Source: Verrucomicrobia bacterium UBA7008 (lineage in GTDB: Bacteria > Verrucomicrobiota > Kiritimatiellia > RFP12 > UBA1067). From it: a stretch of DNA of 6,913 nucleotides. Position numbers and translations under genes: made by a program. The notes beneath the pieces are model-generated. The model saw only the letters and a list, made by a program, of their open reading frames with translations, searched no databases and was not told the origin of the DNA. Of the stretch, positions 5,004-6,913 are shown in pieces; positions within the stretch are counted from its first letter, which is position 1; each line of letters starts with the position of its first letter. Location of the stretch: the NCBI GenBank assembly GCA_002449695.1, contig DJXI01000032.1, positions 1 through 6,913 on the forward strand, written 5' to 3'.

Positions 5004-6913
5004 TGGACCCGTTCGCGCTCCAGCAGGAGGCGCGCACCCGATCGGCCCGTCTCGTCGGGCTCGCGGCGTTCGCGATCCTCGCGACCGTCGCGGCGACGGG
5101 CTGCGTCGCCTTTCTCGCCTGCTGGGGCGTGTGGCTCTTTTTCGGCACGGCCGACCTCATGGGCGATGCGGCCGCAGCCAGCATCGTGACGTTCGGCCGC
5201 CTCTTTCCCGGCGTCACCGCCGCCTGCTTCGGCGGGTCGTTCCTGTTCATCTCTCTCGCGACGCTTTTGAAATTCCGCAGCCTGTCCTCCGGCGACGCGC
5301 TGATGGCGTCGATCGGCGCGACGCGCCTCACGCGCGCGGCGGCGGGCGCGGACACCGCCGACGGCCCGGCGCACGAACGGCTGCTCAACGTCTGCGAGGA
5401 GATGGCGATCGCGTCGGGGCTCGACCTGCCGTCCGTCTGGGTGCTGAAGGGCGAACACGGCGTCAACGCGCTCGCGGCGGGGACAGACCCCTCGGCGGCG
5501 GCCGTCTGCGTGACGCGCGGCGCGCTCGACTGGCTGACGCGCGACGAGCTCCAGGGCGTCGTCGCGCACGAGTTCAGCCACATCCTGAACGGCGACATGC
5601 GGCTCAACTTCCGCCTGACGGCGCTCGTCACGGGCATTTCCGCCGTCTCGCGTCTCGGCAAGGGGATGCTCCTGCTCCTCTTTGACGACGACGGCGCGCG
5701 CCGCCGCCGCATCATCTTTCTCCCGCGCGGCGGCCGCGGCAAGGACAGCGGGGGCGGCGCCCCGCTGCTGCTCCTCCTCATCTATCTCCTCACGGGCGCG
5801 GCGCTCTGGCTCGTCGGTTCGCTCGGCACGCTCTTCGCGCGGCTCGTCCAGTGCGCCGTCTCGCGCGAGCGCGAGTATCTCGCGGACGCCGCGTCGGCGC
5901 AGTTCACCCGCCACCCGGAAGCGCTCGCGAATGCGCTCCGGTTCACGTATCTCGCGCACATGACGGGCCGCAGCCGCGCGTTCGGCGCGTGGAAGGGCGA
6001 TGTCGCGCACATGCTCTTCGCCTCGGCCGGCGGCACGCTCTTCGAGCTGCATCCGCCCGTCCGGTCGCGCATCCGCCGCCTCTCGCCGCACGGCGAAACG
6101 GAGGCGGACGAGTCGGTCCGCGCGCGCATCCAGGCGGCCCGGGCGCAGCGCCGCGCGGCGGCCCGGGCGACGCGCGAACAGCTCGCGAAAGGCGTCGTGC
6201 GGGCGAAAGGGCTCAAGGCGGCGGCCGCGTCGCTCGCGGATGCGGCGATCCCGCCCGCCACGGTCGCGGCGGTGCGCCGTCCGGAGACTGCGGGCGAGAC
6301 GCTGATCGGGCTGCTGCGCGGCCGCGCGCCGGAGGGCTGGACGGGCCCGTTCACGGCGGCCGCGCGCCGCACGCTGGCGCTCAGGTGCGTCAACGCGCTG
6401 CGCGACGGCGTCGGCCCGGCGCGCCGCCGCGAGTGGGCGGACGCGGCCGAACGCGTCATCCGCGAAGACGGCGCGTACGACTCGTTCGAAATGATGGTGA
6501 TGGCGTCCGTCCGGCGGCGGCTCCTCTCGGACGGCCGCCTGCCGAAGATCGTTCCGCCGCGGACGCTCCGGCCGGCCGTCGCGCGCGTGATTGCGACGGT
6601 CGCGTCGTTCGGCGGCGATCCGGCGGGCGGCTACCGGGCGGCGGAAAAGAAGCTGTCGCTGTTCGGCGAGGGCCTGCCGCCGATGCCCGCGCCGTTCGAC
6701 GAGGCGACGGAATTTCTGGCGGCGTTCGACGCGCTCGTGCATCTGCCGCCGCTCGCCAAGCGCGAGCTGCTGCTGGGGCTGCAGGAGACGGTCGCGCAGG
6801 ACGGCCGGGTGACGGACGACGAGGCGGACTATCTGGCCGCCGTCGCCGACGCCATCGGCGCGTACGGCTGGATGCAGCTGAGAGTTCCAGAATCCTATAG
6901 AAACGGCAACAAA
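5003..6913 (+). CDS. M48 (HtpX-like) membrane metalloprotease, long form with TerB-like C-terminus; no stop in window
   Basis: I translated 637 codons from the ATG at 5003 to the last base without meeting a stop. Hydrophobic segments lie near residues 16-47, 65-89, 205-227 (weaker) and 254-282. The zinc site is HEFSH (189-193), with Glu190 catalytic and Glu291 in REREYLAD (288-295) as third ligand. HILNGDM follows the site, and the HtpX-like LHPPVRSRIRRL is at 349-360. After an Ala/Arg-rich helical linker, residues of about 570-622 (including QDGRVTDDEADYLAAVADAIG) resemble a TerB-like helical domain. The family degrades damaged inner-membrane proteins. E. coli HtpX is less than half this length, but long LemA-linked members are known. 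There is no Shine-Dalgarno sequence, so translation probably depends on lemA. After about Leu625 the codons change (AGA twice, CCA, TCC), so the true C-terminus may be just beyond or may be altered. Confidence 0.9.
   Translation, partial: MDPFALQQEARTRSARLVGLAAFAILATVAATGCVAFLACWGVWLFFGTADLMGDAAAASIVTFGRLFPGVTAACFGGSFLFISLATLLKFRSLSSGDALMASIGATRLTRAAAGADTADGPAHERLLNVCEEMAIASGLDLPSVWVLKGEHGVNALAAGTDPSAAAVCVTRGALDWLTRDELQGVVAHEFSHILNGDMRLNFRLTALVTGISAVSRLGKGMLLLLFDDDGARRRRIIFLPRGGRGKDSGGGAPLLLLLIYLLTGAALWLVGSLGTLFARLVQCAVSREREYLADAASAQFTRHPEALANALRFTYLAHMTGRSRAFGAWKGDVAHMLFASAGGTLFELHPPVRSRIRRLSPHGETEADESVRARIQAARAQRRAAARATREQLAKGVVRAKGLKAAAASLADAAIPPATVAAVRRPETAGETLIGLLRGRAPEGWTGPFTAAARRTLALRCVNALRDGVGPARRREWADAAERVIREDGAYDSFEMMVMASVRRRLLSDGRLPKIVPPRTLRPAVARVIATVASFGGDPAGGYRAAEKKLSLFGEGLPPMPAPFDEATEFLAAFDALVHLPPLAKRELLLGLQETVAQDGRVTDDEADYLAAVADAIGAYGWMQLRVPESYRNGNK
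6884..6904. repeat. Possible degenerate copy of the TCTAGA-type repeat
   Basis: The reverse complement of this stretch contains AGGATTCTGGAA, which differs by one base from AGGATTCTAGAA at 115-126 in the 5' array. The flanks match only with inserted bases, so this may be coincidence. It falls exactly where the protease frame changes codon use, at the window edge. Confidence 0.3.

Noticed and set aside
4856..6742. 628-codon open frame on the minus strand opposite the M48 gene
   Set aside because: The translation is almost entirely Arg/Ala/Glu with no recognisable domain. The opposite strand encodes a clear M48 protease with catalytic motifs. It is a G+C-bias shadow.
5851..6900. 349-codon plus-strand frame within the M48 gene
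   Set aside because: Arg/Ala/Gly low-complexity shadow in a different frame from the continuous protease translation.

Overview
This is a G+C-rich window whose genes all read on the plus strand. The NodT-type outer-membrane efflux lipoprotein points to a Gram-negative (diderm) bacterium. G+C-rich codons are mixed with A+T-rich promoter boxes, and the intergenic DNA carries short tandem palindromes. I associate this, from memory only, with Verrucomicrobiota/Kiritimatiellota-type gut or sediment bacteria. That placement is inference and is not proven by anything in the window.

Layout. Bases 1-462 hold no gene that I can support. They are packed with structured DNA: two degenerate 35-bp units, an 8-bp-period TCTAGA array, a G+C hairpin with competing arms, several short dyads, and a 29-bp inverted repeat built from four heptamers per arm. 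An extended -10 element then precedes a tightly packed three-gene unit (463-3133): outer-membrane efflux lipoprotein, D-aminoacyl-tRNA deacylase (dtd, GTG start, 4-bp overlap) and an HD-domain hydrolase (4-bp overlap). A hairpin with a U-tract at 3155-3182 closes this unit, and its U-tract runs directly into a second extended -10 element. The second element drives fucO (iron-dependent lactaldehyde reductase/1,2-propanediol oxidoreductase). After 19 bases comes a LemA-family membrane protein with a strong ribosome binding site. This overlaps (TGATG) a long M48 (HtpX-like) membrane metalloprotease, which stays open to the last base of the window.

How the genes relate. LemA plus M48 protease is a recurring membrane pair, and the protease here also has a C-terminal region resembling a TerB-like fold. 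FucO would reduce L-lactaldehyde from deoxysugars such as fucose or rhamnose to 1,2-propanediol, recycling NADH; no other fucose genes are in view. The efflux-dtd-HD unit has no obvious single pathway. The gene overlaps imply coordinated translation rather than shared chemistry.

The protease frame is the main gene that a search for closed reading frames would miss. The most unusual material is the repeat-rich leader at 1-360, and the last 33 bases, where the protease frame leaves its normal codon use and enters sequence that weakly resembles the TCTAGA array.
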